From Tiliqua scincoides (taxonomy: Eukaryota > Chordata > Lepidosauria > Squamata > Scincidae), in NCBI RefSeq assembly GCF_035046505.1, contig NC_089821.1, forward strand, positions 60,916,256 through 60,980,255: a DNA stretch of 64,000 bases, given 5' to 3'. Under the pieces are notes generated by a model. That model had not been told where the DNA came from, made no database searches, and saw only the letters and a program-made list of their open reading frames with translations. The translations under genes and the position numbers were made by a program. Shown piece by piece: positions 12,365 to 26,446 of this stretch (position 1 is its first letter; the number at the start of each line of letters is the position of its first letter).

Positions 12365-12542
12365 GCAATAGAGTCCAGATGCAATTTAGGGCAATATGCC
12401 AGATGCAGGGGAGGGCACCAGGATGAGGTCTCTTGTTATCTGGTGTGCTCCCTGGGGCATTTGGTGGGCCGCTGTGAGATACAGGAAGCTGGACTAGATG
12501 GGCCTATGGCCTGATCCAGTGGGGCTGTTCTTATGTTCTTAT
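12365..12542 (+). mobile_element. CR1 LINE 3' end
   Basis: The sequence carries the CR1 3' block (ggcctatggcctgatccag) and ends in the short repeated tail GTTCTTATGTTCTTATG characteristic of CR1. The same block occurs at 35.4 kb and inverted at 23.5 kb. It is 5' truncated to about 180 bp and lies within the probable LRP6 3'UTR, in sense orientation. Confidence 0.85.
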
Positions 12543-14140
12543 GAAATAAGAATGTAACATCAGGCTTATTTTGTAATATGTGTGGAAAATACTTTTATGA
12601 ATAATTGAAATATTTGCAGGTAGAAACAATCTGTTGATTTATTAGAAAAACCTACTGGCCTGGAACAAAATGAAGCAAAGTTAGGGTTGCCAGGATCAAA
12701 CCCAGATATTCTTCCTTTACCTTAAATCTGCAGCTCAATTGGGAGAGGAGGCAGCCAGTAGCAGCTTCTGCCTGGTATTCCTCAGACTCTATTGCCTACT
12801 TCCTTTCCTGCTTACACATGAAGTGCTTATTAAGGCAGGGTCTGGGGCAGATGACAGGTCCATGAGAACATCAGGCAGGGGAAGCAGTAACTTGGTAACT
12901 TTATTTCTCATTTTAGTGGAGATGTTAAACATAAACAAGAGGAATATCTGGGTAACTTTAAGCAAAGTATCTTAAAGGTGGGAAACTGTGTTCCTGTTGT
13001 GCATCAGAGGGCATTTTGAATGGAAATTAAACCCAGAGTGTTTGATGTATTGTACCTGAATATGTTGCAATTGCTGCTAATGTACTGCAAATGTACATGA
13101 ATACATAGAAATATTACCAGGAATTGTTATAATAGACTCTCATGCCAATTTTCTTTATATTGTAAAATGTATTCTACAAACAGCCGCAATATGTTAGTTT
13201 CATAGTCATATCTTCTGTAAACACAAACACAGAAAAAGTGCCTTTGGTATTCTGAAACAACCTAGCATACTGACTTGGGCGGTTAACAAAGCCTTAAAAA
13301 GCAAGTAGCATTATTATCCATTGTGCTCCATTAATTAATTTTTCACCAAATGTTGTCTCAATAATGTACTGTTGTGATTAATTCATTTCAAACACAGATG
13401 TTCATGTATGATGAAATTAACCTTATTTGTATTATAGTATCACTGAAGATTGATTTTAGAGAGTTGGTGTGATTTAAGTAAATGTTTCAAGTATCTTGGG
13501 AATTTTGCTCAGATATTACTGTATTCCAAGGGAGCTTCCACTCAACAAACACATTCACTTCCTTTCCCTGGGGTCCTAGTGGCCATATTTTTAATGATTA
13601 TTCTATCAATATCAAATTGTAGGTACAATTAATTTAACAACCTGTCAGTGAATGGGCAGATTAGCATTATTCTCCTAAGGTTATAAGACTGCAGTACTGC
13701 TTAATTATAATCAGAACTAAATTGAAGTTCTTGAGTCACAATCAGAGGAGTTATTAAAATCACTGTTAAGAGTGATAGCATTAAAAAAAAAATACAAAGA
13801 ACTGTTGAAAGTATCCATTTTCTTACAAATCCCCATCCTACACTCCATATAAGATACTGGCCCTGGGCTGGATTATGATCTGTTTTACTGGGAAAGTTAA
13901 ACACTTTTAGACCTTGTTGATTTCATGCATGCACTTCGTGGAACGGTATGAGGCCTAAGAGTGCTTACCTTTGGCTTGCATCATATCCTTAAAATATGAA
14001 TTGTGTGGTAAACTCTTGACACGTTTGTTTCATATCCTCTGTTCTAGAATTCTGTTTTGAAGTGATCGGCTTCACATATAAATACCTGTAAAGTTAACTC
14101 TCTGCATTTGTACTATAGACTTTGTTGATTTTGTTTTGTA

Positions 14141-14146
14141 ATTAAA
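14141..14146 (+). terminator. Candidate distal LRP6 poly(A) signal
   Basis: ATTAAA follows a T/GT-rich stretch. After it, sequence character changes from unique AT-rich to repeat-bearing. This would give a 3'UTR of about 6.4 kb including the CR1 insertion. Confidence 0.25.
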
Positions 14147-14903
14147 ACCATGAAGAAAAACTTGTTGGCACTTCACTGCATTAATTATATTTTAAATGTA
14201 ATTCCATTGGTTCTAGGATTTGTTTCCCCCTTTCTGGAGTAACCTTAAAAGAAATGGGTGTGTACTGTTACAGGGTACTTTCCTGATGCTGTCCTCGTTT
14301 TCCAGTGCAATGTTGGTTTTAAAATAGATTCTGAAGTTCAAAGACTGGAGTTTCCCCTTTGAATTAATTGATGATGATAAATGCACTTTGCATGAACAGA
14401 TTTTTAACATGGTGTTTAATTTTTAGTGGTGTATTGTTTTTCCCCATCCCGTCCTAATCTCACCTTATTTTTTTAATCACTTCAACCAAAAGTTTCCAAT
14501 GGAGTTCTTTCTACCAGCTATGAGTAGTCAATAGCTGAGAAATCAAAAATGATGACTCAAATATGATGTGTGTGCAAATGCCCTAAGTTTGATCAGTGGC
14601 AGGAGCTCAGTTCTTCATGGAAAGCAAATGGTATCCTGTTACAGAAAGATCTATCCTACGTCACTGTTGCTTGTGTAAAGTGGTTTGCTTTTCCCAAAAT
14701 CTAACACTCGCATTATTTTATCTTAATATGCTTTCGTGAAGGGCCTCTCAGTTTAACTAGTTCCATTTACTGACATATGCTTCTGCAAACCTCAGCATGG
14801 CAGGAAGAAGAAAATGATGTATGAGTTGGTCTGATCTCCGGCTGGTCAACACGATCCGCACACATGATACGTACACACTTCAGTTCTTGAGACATCTCTG
14901 GAG

Positions 14904-15205
14904 CAGGGGTCTCCAAACTTTTTGGCCAGAGGGCTGCATCAAATATCCGGCATATTGAGGGCCAGAAAAAAAATTCAAATATTAAATTTAAATAAACTAG
15001 AGATGGAACTTAGATGAGTGAATAAATGAATGAATGGGCTCATTCATTCAACCTCTGGCCCTCAGAACACCCTCCAGAGCACAGCTCTGGTCATGTACAG
15101 TTGAATGGGCCAGAGGCTTTCAGGGGACAAGAGGCTGGCTGTGGGCCGGACAGAGGCTTGTTGTGGGCCGCATCTGGCCCCCAGGCTGGGGTTTGGAGAC
15201 CCCTG
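14904..15205. mobile_element. hAT MITE, 302 bp
   Basis: Inverted ends CAGGGGTCTCCAAACTTTTT and the complementary GGTTTGGAGACCCCTG are flanked by an 8 bp target duplication, ctctggag/ctctagag. No transposase is present. A related copy lies at 32138-32499. Confidence 0.9.
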
Positions 15206-15213
15206 CTCTAGAG

Positions 15214-16412
15214 CAACAGTACTAGGTAACTCAGCAAGGGAAAACCTTTTGAAAGCTGCTTTTCTTCCTGTTTGTAGCTGAGAATGGCTGTGCATGGCAC
15301 TGACTGGTTTTCTTGACTTCACACAGCCAATACCCCTTCCCTCTCTGCAGCAGTTTTTCAAACTATGGTGTTGGGGTGTGTTAATAAGGCAGGGAATGCA
15401 CTTTCTGTTAATGCTCTGATTTATTTTTTCAACAGCCACAAGGAGGTGTTGTAAGTAATCAGGGTTGGCTTTGGGGAGGGAGGGTCCTTGGGCAAAATGC
15501 CTGTTGTGCCATCTACCGTATTCAGGAACTGGGCAGAAGCAGAGAGAAGGCCTCTTTCATTCTGATACTACTTCAGCAGAAGCATGAAGGAGAACTCCAC
15601 TGTGACAAACATCCCTATGGTTTACTGGAACAGAAGGAGTGGAGCAGCTGGAGTGAAGTGTCCTCTCCCAAAAGCCAGTGCCATTCTGGTGTTCAGATGC
15701 CCTGACCCCTGACACAGGGTCTTTCTCCCTTTTTTCCATTTGGAAATAATACCTGATCTCTGGGAAGGAAGAGGATGCTCCTGCTGCAGCTACTGCACTC
15801 CTGATATGACCCATGAAGCAGCCCCAGCTGGGGCTTATTGAGTAAGGGAGCAGCATGCACAGACCCAGGGGGGCAGACAATGGTCTTGACTTGAATGGGG
15901 TCCCCCCCAACAAGTGCCCAAGTGGATCCTAGCTGTGATTCGACCCTGTGAGGAATACCCCAAAAGGATTTTGGGAGGCTGTGGCTGTCTCCTGCTTTTG
16001 CAACCTCGCCACTATTGGGAACAGCAGGATTGCACCTGCCTCTTTTGTGTGCTTAACAACTTCAGGGTAGGTCCATGGGAGAAGAGGGGCAGTGCTCCTA
16101 TCTTCTTCCTCTCCTGGGCCAGCAGTGGCCCTTTCCCTTTGATGATGCACAGGGTTCGGGGGTGTGGTAAATGCAAAGCAACCTCCCAGGTACCAATGCA
16201 ATGGGGAAGGAGAGCTGCTCTCTTTCCCCTCCTGGCCTCCTTTTCGGTTCCTTTTCTTTCTTAGCTGGAGTGTGGCAATAGGCAAAGGGTAGCATTGAGG
16301 CCCAGCAGCTCAGCTCCAAACCAAATGGCAAAGGATGGTGGTTCCCCATCGCTATATACCCTTGAACAAGACACTTCTCAGACCAGCCACAGTGCTACTG
16401 CCTAAGATGTAG
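15214..16412. other. Intergenic GC-richer sequence, unassigned
   Basis: No spliced gene or known element was recognised. Several overlapping open frames exist on both strands (for example 15557-15913 minus and 15914-16264 plus), but they show no domain, no conserved motif and no splice support. Confidence 0.4.
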
Positions 16413-16420
16413 GCTTAGAA

Positions 16421-16866
16421 TAGGGGTGTCCAAATTTTTCGGCAGGAGGGCTACATCATCTCGCTGACACTGTGTTGGGGGCTGGGAAAGAAAAGAATTG
16501 ATTTACATTTCAAATTTGAATAAATTTGCATAAATGAATATATTAGAGGTGGAACTTGTATGAATGAATGAAGGTCTTGCAATAGCTCAAGGCCTATAAA
16601 GGCCTTGCACAAAGCAAGGCTGGTCTTTCCTTCACTGCTGCATCACAGATGTGAGACAGCAAGCAGTGGAGGGAGCCCTCCTTCCACAGCTCATGCAAGA
16701 GGTCAAACAGTCGCCCTCACACTGAGAGCAGTTGTTGGGCCAGCACGGGCTCCAGCAAGTCTCTGGAAGGCCAGAGGCTCATTAGAGACTGGGAGCTCCT
16801 CACAGGCCGGATTGGGAGTCCCCGAGGGCAGCAAGTGGCCCATGGGCCAGGGTTTGGGCACCCCTG
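16421..16866 (+). mobile_element. hAT MITE, 446 bp (family A copy 1)
   Basis: Ends TAGGGGTGTCCAAA and TTTGGGCACCCCTG are flanked by target duplication gcttagaa/gcttagag. The interior shares a 'ggtcttgcaatagctcaagg' block with the copies at 31406 and, inverted, 43710. The open frame at 16605-17114 is mostly this element and is not a gene. Confidence 0.9.
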
Positions 16867-16874
16867 GCTTAGAG

Positions 16875-19780
16875 GAATTCAAATGCCAGAGTTTCCCATC
16901 CTGTCTTCCTCTTTCTGCATCTAAAAATAAACTCTTTATAAGGGATTTCTGTGTGCAAACAGCTTCCCAACAAGCTTGGGCAGCATCTCCACATGGCATT
17001 CTGCAGGTAGGAGGAAGCTGGGCTCTTGCCACTGGGCCATTGGTGATTCATCTTGTTTTTAGTATTAGTATTTTTTTATCATGTTTTAACTGTTTTGAAA
17101 ATGACTTGTGTTGACTAGATTTCAAAGGTTTGTTCAACTTAACCTGACCAGCTCCAGGTTCCTAAGGACAACAAAGTCCATTAAAGGAGTGCGTCCGATG
17201 AAGTGCGTGCAATTGTTTATTTGTGTAGTCATGAATCTCCTAACAAACAGGGGAGCTAGTTAACACCTTTTCCTTTCACTAAGGCCTTTTCGAGAGTGTG
17301 AATTCTGGCTGTCTTGGAATCCTACTATGTTCCTTCCCCCTCTGTATTTGAAATTGTAGTCCTTACTACACAACAGAAGTTCTTTAATGCAGACAGCACC
17401 CCATTCATACTCAACCCTTTCTTAACTAGCTTTTCATAAAGTGACACAGCTCTGTCCTCCCTCCTTGCTGCCAAATCTGTGATTTTTGTGAACTGTTTAG
17501 TATTTGGCATTTACTGTTGAATCAGACTGCTGCCCATTGCTGAAGGGGAGAGCTCATCTAGTCCTTTTTAGAAAGCAAAAGAATTGCCAGGGCAGGGGTT
17601 GCCTCTTGCTTTTCCTGCTGCCTCCCTCCTGCCCACCCAACAGTGATTACCTTCCATTTCAAGAACATTTATCAGGTTGATTTTATTTTAAGCTCTCCGG
17701 AAGCTGTTACCAAAAAGGGCTGTTTTGGTTTAGGGGAATTAGTACACTACCCTTTTTGGAACTTCAGGATCGCAGGCTAGATAACAAGACGGCGTAATGC
17801 AGAGAAATTCCCTTTTTAGCTTAAAGAGGAGACTGGGAGAAAGAACTTTTTAATACAAGATTAGATTTTTATTACAGAAGCACAAAGGAAAACATAATGC
17901 ACATATCTTGGTTCTAGTACTTGAAAAGTGTAACCTAGCTTTATGGTGGTTGCATGTAACATATATTTGGTGCATTCGAGGAAATTAGGAAAAGGGAAAT
18001 TTGTAGGGAAGGATTTTAGGGGTCCCTGGTCTGCATAACCCAGTTGCTAACTAAAGATGGGGAGAGAAGGGGAGGAAAAAAGGGGGGGGGAGAAGGGAAA
18101 AGGTTCCAGACGCATAGTTACCTGTCTTTAAAAGCAGTTGGATGGGGGGTGGAGAGTCCTATGGAGGAGGACCTCTGCCTTGGAGGGGCAGCCAGAGAGA
18201 GCATGTGGCGAAGCTCTTTCTTAAAAGGGTTTTTGCTGACCTGGATGCTGACCTGGATGACCCAGATGTGTCCCAGAGCTGATCTGGATGCGCTTGCTCA
18301 CTACACACAGTGGGGCACGTGGAGTATGTAAAACCATGAAAGGATCAGGAAGTCAGCTATCTGCAAAGGCTGGCCTCGGGGGGGGGGGTTAACTGGCTGT
18401 TCAAATCTGCATACGGAGATTGAGTTAAAACAATACATTGAATAGAAGACATTTAAGCAACGATCTACTATTCCAGCCTAGAAAGGTGGAAGTTGTGTTG
18501 TAGCTTGACCAGGGTTTCTTGAAAGTTTTGCCTGTGAGAAGTTTAATGTGCTTGCATACCCAGTGATTGGATTAGGAGACACAGTGATTGGGTTAAACAA
18601 TACACATTTTTAGGAGACATTTAGGAGAATAGAAGACATGTACTTGTCCCTAGAGAACTGGATTATCTGTAGCCATGCGCTTGTGACTTGACTTGATTGT
18701 GGCCTGTATGTTGAGGTTTGGCCTGCATGATATTTTAGTTCATAATAACATAACCAGATATAAAATCACAACTTGAAAGGAAAAAGGGGATTTTCACGTA
18801 ACAAAGCAGTCTCCTGATTTCTAGCACTTGGGGTACACACTGACCTTAAAAGGGGAGTGGTTATGCCTAAATGATCCTCTTGGAGCAAAATTATTCTGCC
18901 TCCATCCATATAGAGTATGGCTAGTATCAGTTCAGGACTGAGCATGGTTTTAGAACTGTATAGTGTGGCCCAACATACCATATAGAGAGGTTGTTAAAAA
19001 TGACTAATAATGTATCTGGGCATTTTTGTTTTGACTATTTTTTTGTGTGGTTCTAGATTATAAAGCAGACTTCAGCTATAAGGCAGAATGTTGATTGTAT
19101 AATGTTTATCAAATCTTGAAGTCTTTCAAATCATGGTCCAAAAAAGGAAAAAAAAACAAAACTGGAATGTGTTGTGCTTCAGCAATATGGTTGATCTCAT
19201 AGTTGAATAGAATTCATCCTGATATGGTTATGGAATGAAGGATCCAAACAACAAATGAATCCATGTGGGTAGTTTGGAGCTGGAGAGGCAGTGGGAGCTG
19301 GCTGACTACTTGAATGCAGAATCAATACTGAACCAGTCTTGTCTTTGCTTTTTCTAAGTGCCAGTAGCTGTCTTGCTGTTGGAAATGGCAATTCCAGATG
19401 ATGCAAATTACGCAAGCGTGTGGGCATGGATTGTTTGATCTTTTATTTGTGCCGGTCATAAGTTCAGGAAAACACACACAAAGTCAATGTGTTTACAATT
19501 GGAAACAGAAACTGGACACGTATGGGGATGTCTGGGCTGGGGTTCAAGAATAAGCCTGCCAGCTGGCAGTTTTTTCATATCCAGAGAATCGTACAGGCAG
19601 ATTTGTGAAAATGAACAGAGTAAGCAAGAGATAAATAATAGCACACCCAGAAGTTCTCATTTCCTTGCAAAGAGACCTGGTAAAACCCCTTCATCCTCCC
19701 TTGCAGCTTTTCACCATGCTTTGGAAGCTGGAATAGTTGCCAATTCCAGGGCAGCAATATATCACTGCTCGTTGCCCCAG
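16875..19780. other. Intergenic, unassigned
   Basis: Nothing coding was recognised. The sequence near 17160-17215 ('gcgtccgatgaagtgcgtgc') resembles phrases common in reptile repeats. I suspect an old retroelement piece but cannot name it. A purine-rich tract (A/G) lies at 18058-18105 and a G-run at 18377. Confidence 0.4.
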
Positions 19781-19794
19781 TTGGTGGCGGGAGG

Positions 19795-19885
19795 CGTGGT
19801 CCAGTGGTTGAGCTGTTGTACTGCCCAAAGAGCTAAGCAGGAAGAACTTGGGTCATGCCCTTGGAGGGGTAATGCAAAATCAAGC
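19795..19885 (+). repeat. Possible tRNA-derived SINE head
   Basis: The phrase GCGTGGTCCAGTGGTTGAGC resembles a Pol III A box, and 'cttgggtcatgccc' lies where a B box would be. The downstream body is not recognised. This is a weak call. Confidence 0.25.
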
Positions 19886-20264
19886 TGACAAAGGGCTTAT
19901 TACCTGTTGGGAGAGGATGGGATTGCTGAAGAGCCACCTGCTGTGAGAGTCGGAGAGTGTGGAGAGGTCAGCTGTCAAGAATTGTTAAGATCTTGAGAAC
20001 CTGCCTGGGTTTGTTTTACCATTGGCTGCCTATGGAAGCTCAGTGGCAAGCAGCCAGAGGAGATAACCACGCCATGAAGGAAAACTTCTTGTGGACTGAG
20101 GGTTCTGTGAGTTCCTCTCACAGAACAATATTATAAAAACCTCATTGAAAAATGCTGGTTTAGAGTTGCCTGCCTATATACACAACCTTGACTGCACTGT
20201 AAAAAGGTTCCATTCAACCTCCTGTACATATCACTGTATATGCTCAGCTCTAAGTACTTTACAG

Positions 20265-20350
20265 CAAAATCTTGTGCATGTCTACTCGGAAGTACATCCC
20301 ATTATGTTCAGTGGGACTTACTTCTAGGAAAGTGTGTGCAGGATTGCAGC
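20265..20350 (-). repeat. Copy of the dispersed hairpin repeat
   Basis: The reverse complement reads '..ggctgcaatcctgcacacac...gtaagtcccactgaac...', the same unit that forms the arrays at 37.2 and 49.9 kb. The unit contains a self-complementary GTAAGTCCCAT/ATGGGACTTAC pair. Similar worn copies lie near 1785, 3955, 52670, 62800 and 63351. Confidence 0.6.
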
Positions 20351-20687
20351 CTTAGTTCGCTTCTGTTCTACTGAGCTGGGGAGCAGAGAACTGTTGCACT
20401 GCTGAGGTAAGTAAGAGGGCTAGGCTGACTATATATGGATCTTGTCCTGGAGTGCCACAAACCACCTCTGCTCCTGCTATTTGTTGTACCTGTGCTTCAT
20501 GGCCTCTAGAAGCACTGAGCCTGGACCACTCTCATGCACAGGTTATTGGACTAAAAAGAGCTGTGGCTTCAATGAAGTCAAACAATTCTTGTTCTTTAGA
20601 TGTAATTAATAGATGGTTGTAAAAGAGCTGGCTTTGAATCCAGGCAGATCTTGAAAGTACATGTTTGGCTTGATAGCCCAGAGGTCA

Positions 20688-23534
<2,847 letters not shown>

Positions 23535-24052
23535 AAGAACAGAAGAACAGCCCAATTGGATCAGGCCATAGGCCCATCTAGTCCAGCTTCCTGTATCTCA
23601 CAGCGGCCCACCAAATGCCCCAGGGAGCACACCAGATAACGAGACCTGCATCCTGGTGCCCTCCCTTGCATCTGACATTGTGACATAGCCCATTTCTAAA
23701 ATCAGGAGGTTGCGCATACACATCATGGCTTGTAACCCATAATGGATTTTTCCTCCAGAAATCCCCTTTTAAAGGCATCTAGGCCAGATGCCATCACCAC
23801 ATTCTGTGGCAAGGAGTTCCACAGGCCAACCACACGCTGACTAAAGAAATAGTTTCTTTTGTCTGTCCTAACTCTCCCAACACTCAATTTTAGTGGATGT
23901 CCCCTGGTTCTGGTGTTGTGTGAGAGTCTAAAGAGCATCTCTCTACCCACTCTGTCCACCCCCTGCATAATTTTGTATGTCTCAATCATGTCCCCCCTCA
24001 GGCACCTCTTTTCGAGGCTGAAGAGGCCCAAACGCCGTAGCTGGTCTCATAG
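23535..24052 (-). mobile_element. CR1 LINE 3' end with ORF2 C-terminus
   Basis: On the minus strand an open frame from 24031 to 23723 reads EKRCLRGDMIETYKIMQGVD, later VVGLWNSLPQNVVMASGLDA, the conserved CR1 ORF2 C-terminus. It is followed by the CR1 3' block and the GTTCTTCTGTTCTT tail ending near 23535. The C-terminal frame is intact. The element is 5' truncated. Confidence 0.9.
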
Positions 24053-24527
24053 AAAAGAAGCTTGAACTTAGGGAATGTTGGAGATTCTCCTGTGTTTCTC
24101 CAGCATTCAAAGGCCCAGCCTACAAGGTATTTACCTTCATTGCTACCTAGGCGCAACAGAGACAAAACATGTGTGTCACAAAAAGTCATGGGCACAGGCT
24201 CAAAGTGAAAGGCAGGTCAGCAGCTACAGTGAGAAACTAGCTCTATAGTTTGCCCAGCCAGCACCAGTCCCACAGTAGCCCTGTGCTAACTGTGCAAACC
24301 AATAAGGAAAGGCCAGAGATGTGCCAGAGTCATTCCACCCGAGTCGCAAGTTCAGTTGTGAGTCTTTGCCCCTTGACTACTTGCAAGTCCCTCAGGTGGC
24401 CATCAAAACTCATCCTGAGTTTTATTAAGAGTGATTTTGACTCTAGTCCAAGTCTTTATGAGAAATAGGTATGGGTCTGCAGAAAACACGGATGTGCTGG
24501 TGGTATGTGTGTGTGTGTGTGGGGGGG

Positions 24528-26446
24528 GTCATCCAGGATTGGGCGCAGCAGATGGAATGCTGGGTGAAGCACTACTCTGAGCTATATTCCAGAGAAAATG
24601 TAGTCACCGAAGAAGCACTGAACAACATTGAGTGCCTGCCCGTGCTGGAGGAGCTTGACAGTGAACCAACCCTAGAAGAACTTCATGTGGCTCTGGACTC
24701 CCTTGCCTTTGGCAAGGCACCTGGAAAAGACAGCATTCCTGCTGAAGTCCTAAAGTGCTGCAAAGAGATCATCGTCACTGAGCTGCATGAAATCCTCTGT
24801 CTTTGCTGGAGAGAAGGTGGAGTACCTCAAGACATGAGGGATGCAAACATCACGCTGTACAAGAACAAAGGTGATATGGGTGACTGCAACAACTACCGCG
24901 GCATCTCTCTCCTTAGCGTTGTAGGAAAGCTGTTTGCCCGAGTTGCACTAAAGAGGCTCCAGGTACTTGCAGAGAGCGTCTACCCAGAATCGCAGTGTGG
25001 ATTCCGAGCCAACAGGTCCACCACTGATATGGTATTCTCCCTTAGACAACTGCAGGAGAAATGCAGGGAACGACGACAGCCACTCTTTATAGCCTTCATA
25101 GATCTCACGAAGGCTTTCGACCTGGTCAGCAGGAATGGCCTCTTCAAGATTCTCCCCAAGATCGGATGTCCACCCAGGCTCCTCAGCATCATCAGATCTT
25201 TCCACAAGGATATGAAGGGCACTGTTGTCTTTGATGGCTCCACATCAGACCCCTTTGCCATCCGAAGCGGAGTGAAGCAGGGCTGTGTTCTTGCGCCAAC
25301 CTTGTTTGGGATTTTCTTCGCTGTCCTGCTGAAGCATGCCTTTGGAACTGCAACAGAAGGCATCTATCTCCAGACCAGATCAGACGGAAAGCTCTTCAAC
25401 CTCTCCAGACTGAGAGCAAAGTTCAAAGTCCAGCTGAAATGTCTGTGTGACTTCCTCTTTGCCAACGATGCAGCTGTCACTACCCACTCTGCCAAAGATC
25501 TCCAGCAGCTCATGGATCGTTTTAGCAAGGCCTGCCAAGATTTTGGACTGACGATCAGCCTGAAGAAAACACAGGTCATGGTTCAGGATGTGAACTCACC
25601 TCCCTGCATTACAATCTCTGCGCATGAACTGGAGGTTGTCCATGACTTTGTGTACCTTGGCTCAACGATCTCCAAACTCTTTCTCTCGATACCGAGCTAA
25701 ACAAGCGCATCGGTAAAGCAGCTACCACATTTTCCAGACTCACAAAGAGAGTCTGGTCCAACAAGAAGCTGACGGAACATACCAAGATCCAGGTCTACAG
25801 AGCTTGCGTCCTGAGTACACTTCTGTACTGCAGCGAGTCATGGACTCTTCGCTCACAACAGGAGAGGAAACTGAACGCTTTCCACATGCGCTGCCTCCGA
25901 TGCATCCTCGGCATCAACTGGCAGGACAAAGTTCCTAACAACACAGTCCTGGAACGAGCTGGAATCCCTAGCATGTATGCACTGCTGAAACAGAGACGCC
26001 TGCGTTGGCTCGGTCATCTCGTGAGAATGGATGATGGCTGGATTCCAAAGGATCTCCTCTATGGAGAACTCGTGCAAGGAAAGCGCCCTACAGGTAGACC
26101 ACAGCTGCGATACAAGGACATATGCAAGAGGGATCTGAAGGCCTTAGGAGTGGACCTCAACAGGTGGGAAACCCTGGCCTCTGAGCAGCCCACTTGGAGG
26201 CAGGCTGTGCAGCATGGCCTTTCCCAGTTTGAAGAGACACTTGGCCAACAGTCTGAGGCAAAGAGAGAGGCAAAGAAGGAAGGCCCATAGCCAGGGAGAC
26301 AGACCAGGGACAGACTGCACTTGCTCCCAGTGTGGAAGGGATTGTCACTCCCGAATCGGCCTTTTCAGCCACACTAGACGCTGTTCCAGAACCACCATTC
26401 AGAGCGCGATACCATAGTCTTTCGAGGCTGAAGGTTGCCAACAATA
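24528..26446 (+). mobile_element. 5'-truncated LINE with RT and C-terminal zinc finger
   Basis: The open frame reaching 25700 contains successive reverse transcriptase blocks: GKAPGKDSIPAEVL, YKNKGDMGDCNNYRGISLLS, SQCGFRANRSTTDMVFSLRQ, AFIDLTKAFDLVSRNGL and SGVKQGCVLAPTLF. The catalytic FADD box is altered to FAND (25458-25469). Near 25677 the frame shifts. The next part (25886-26290) has TLLYCSESWTLRSQQERKLN and LRWLGHLVRMDDGW. A further shift near 26270 leads to a zinc-finger-like CSQCGRDCHSRIGLFSHTRR. The endonuclease domain is missing. The 3' end is near the phrase GCCAACAATA. The NYRGISLLS/RWLGH/C-terminal finger combination is not CR1, L2 or BovB as I know them. An RTE-X/I-like lineage is my guess. 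Confidence 0.85.

Larger units (their letters stand above)
7722..14150 (+). other. LRP6: Probable LRP6 3' untranslated region
   Basis: After the stop there are about 4.6 kb of AT-rich, almost repeat-free sequence, unlike the repeat-packed flanks, then one CR1 insertion and another 1.6 kb of similar sequence. From memory the human LRP6 3'UTR is about 5 kb, which fits. A Pumilio-type TGTAAATA lies at 7751-7758, shortly after the stop. Candidate poly(A) signals include AATAAA at about 7837, 8495, 9522 and 10384, and ATTAAA at 14141. The true end is uncertain: short isoforms may end near 10.4 kb and the longest near 14.2 kb. Confidence 0.5.

Noticed and set aside
16605-17114. 169-codon open frame
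   Set aside because: Its first half lies inside the hAT MITE at 16421-16866 and the rest shows no conserved motif.
17325-17510. 61-codon minus-strand frame (ITDLAARREDRAVSLYEKLV)
   Set aside because: It looked protein-like at first, but no family was recognised, no splice sites bound it well, and nearby phrases look like an old repeat.
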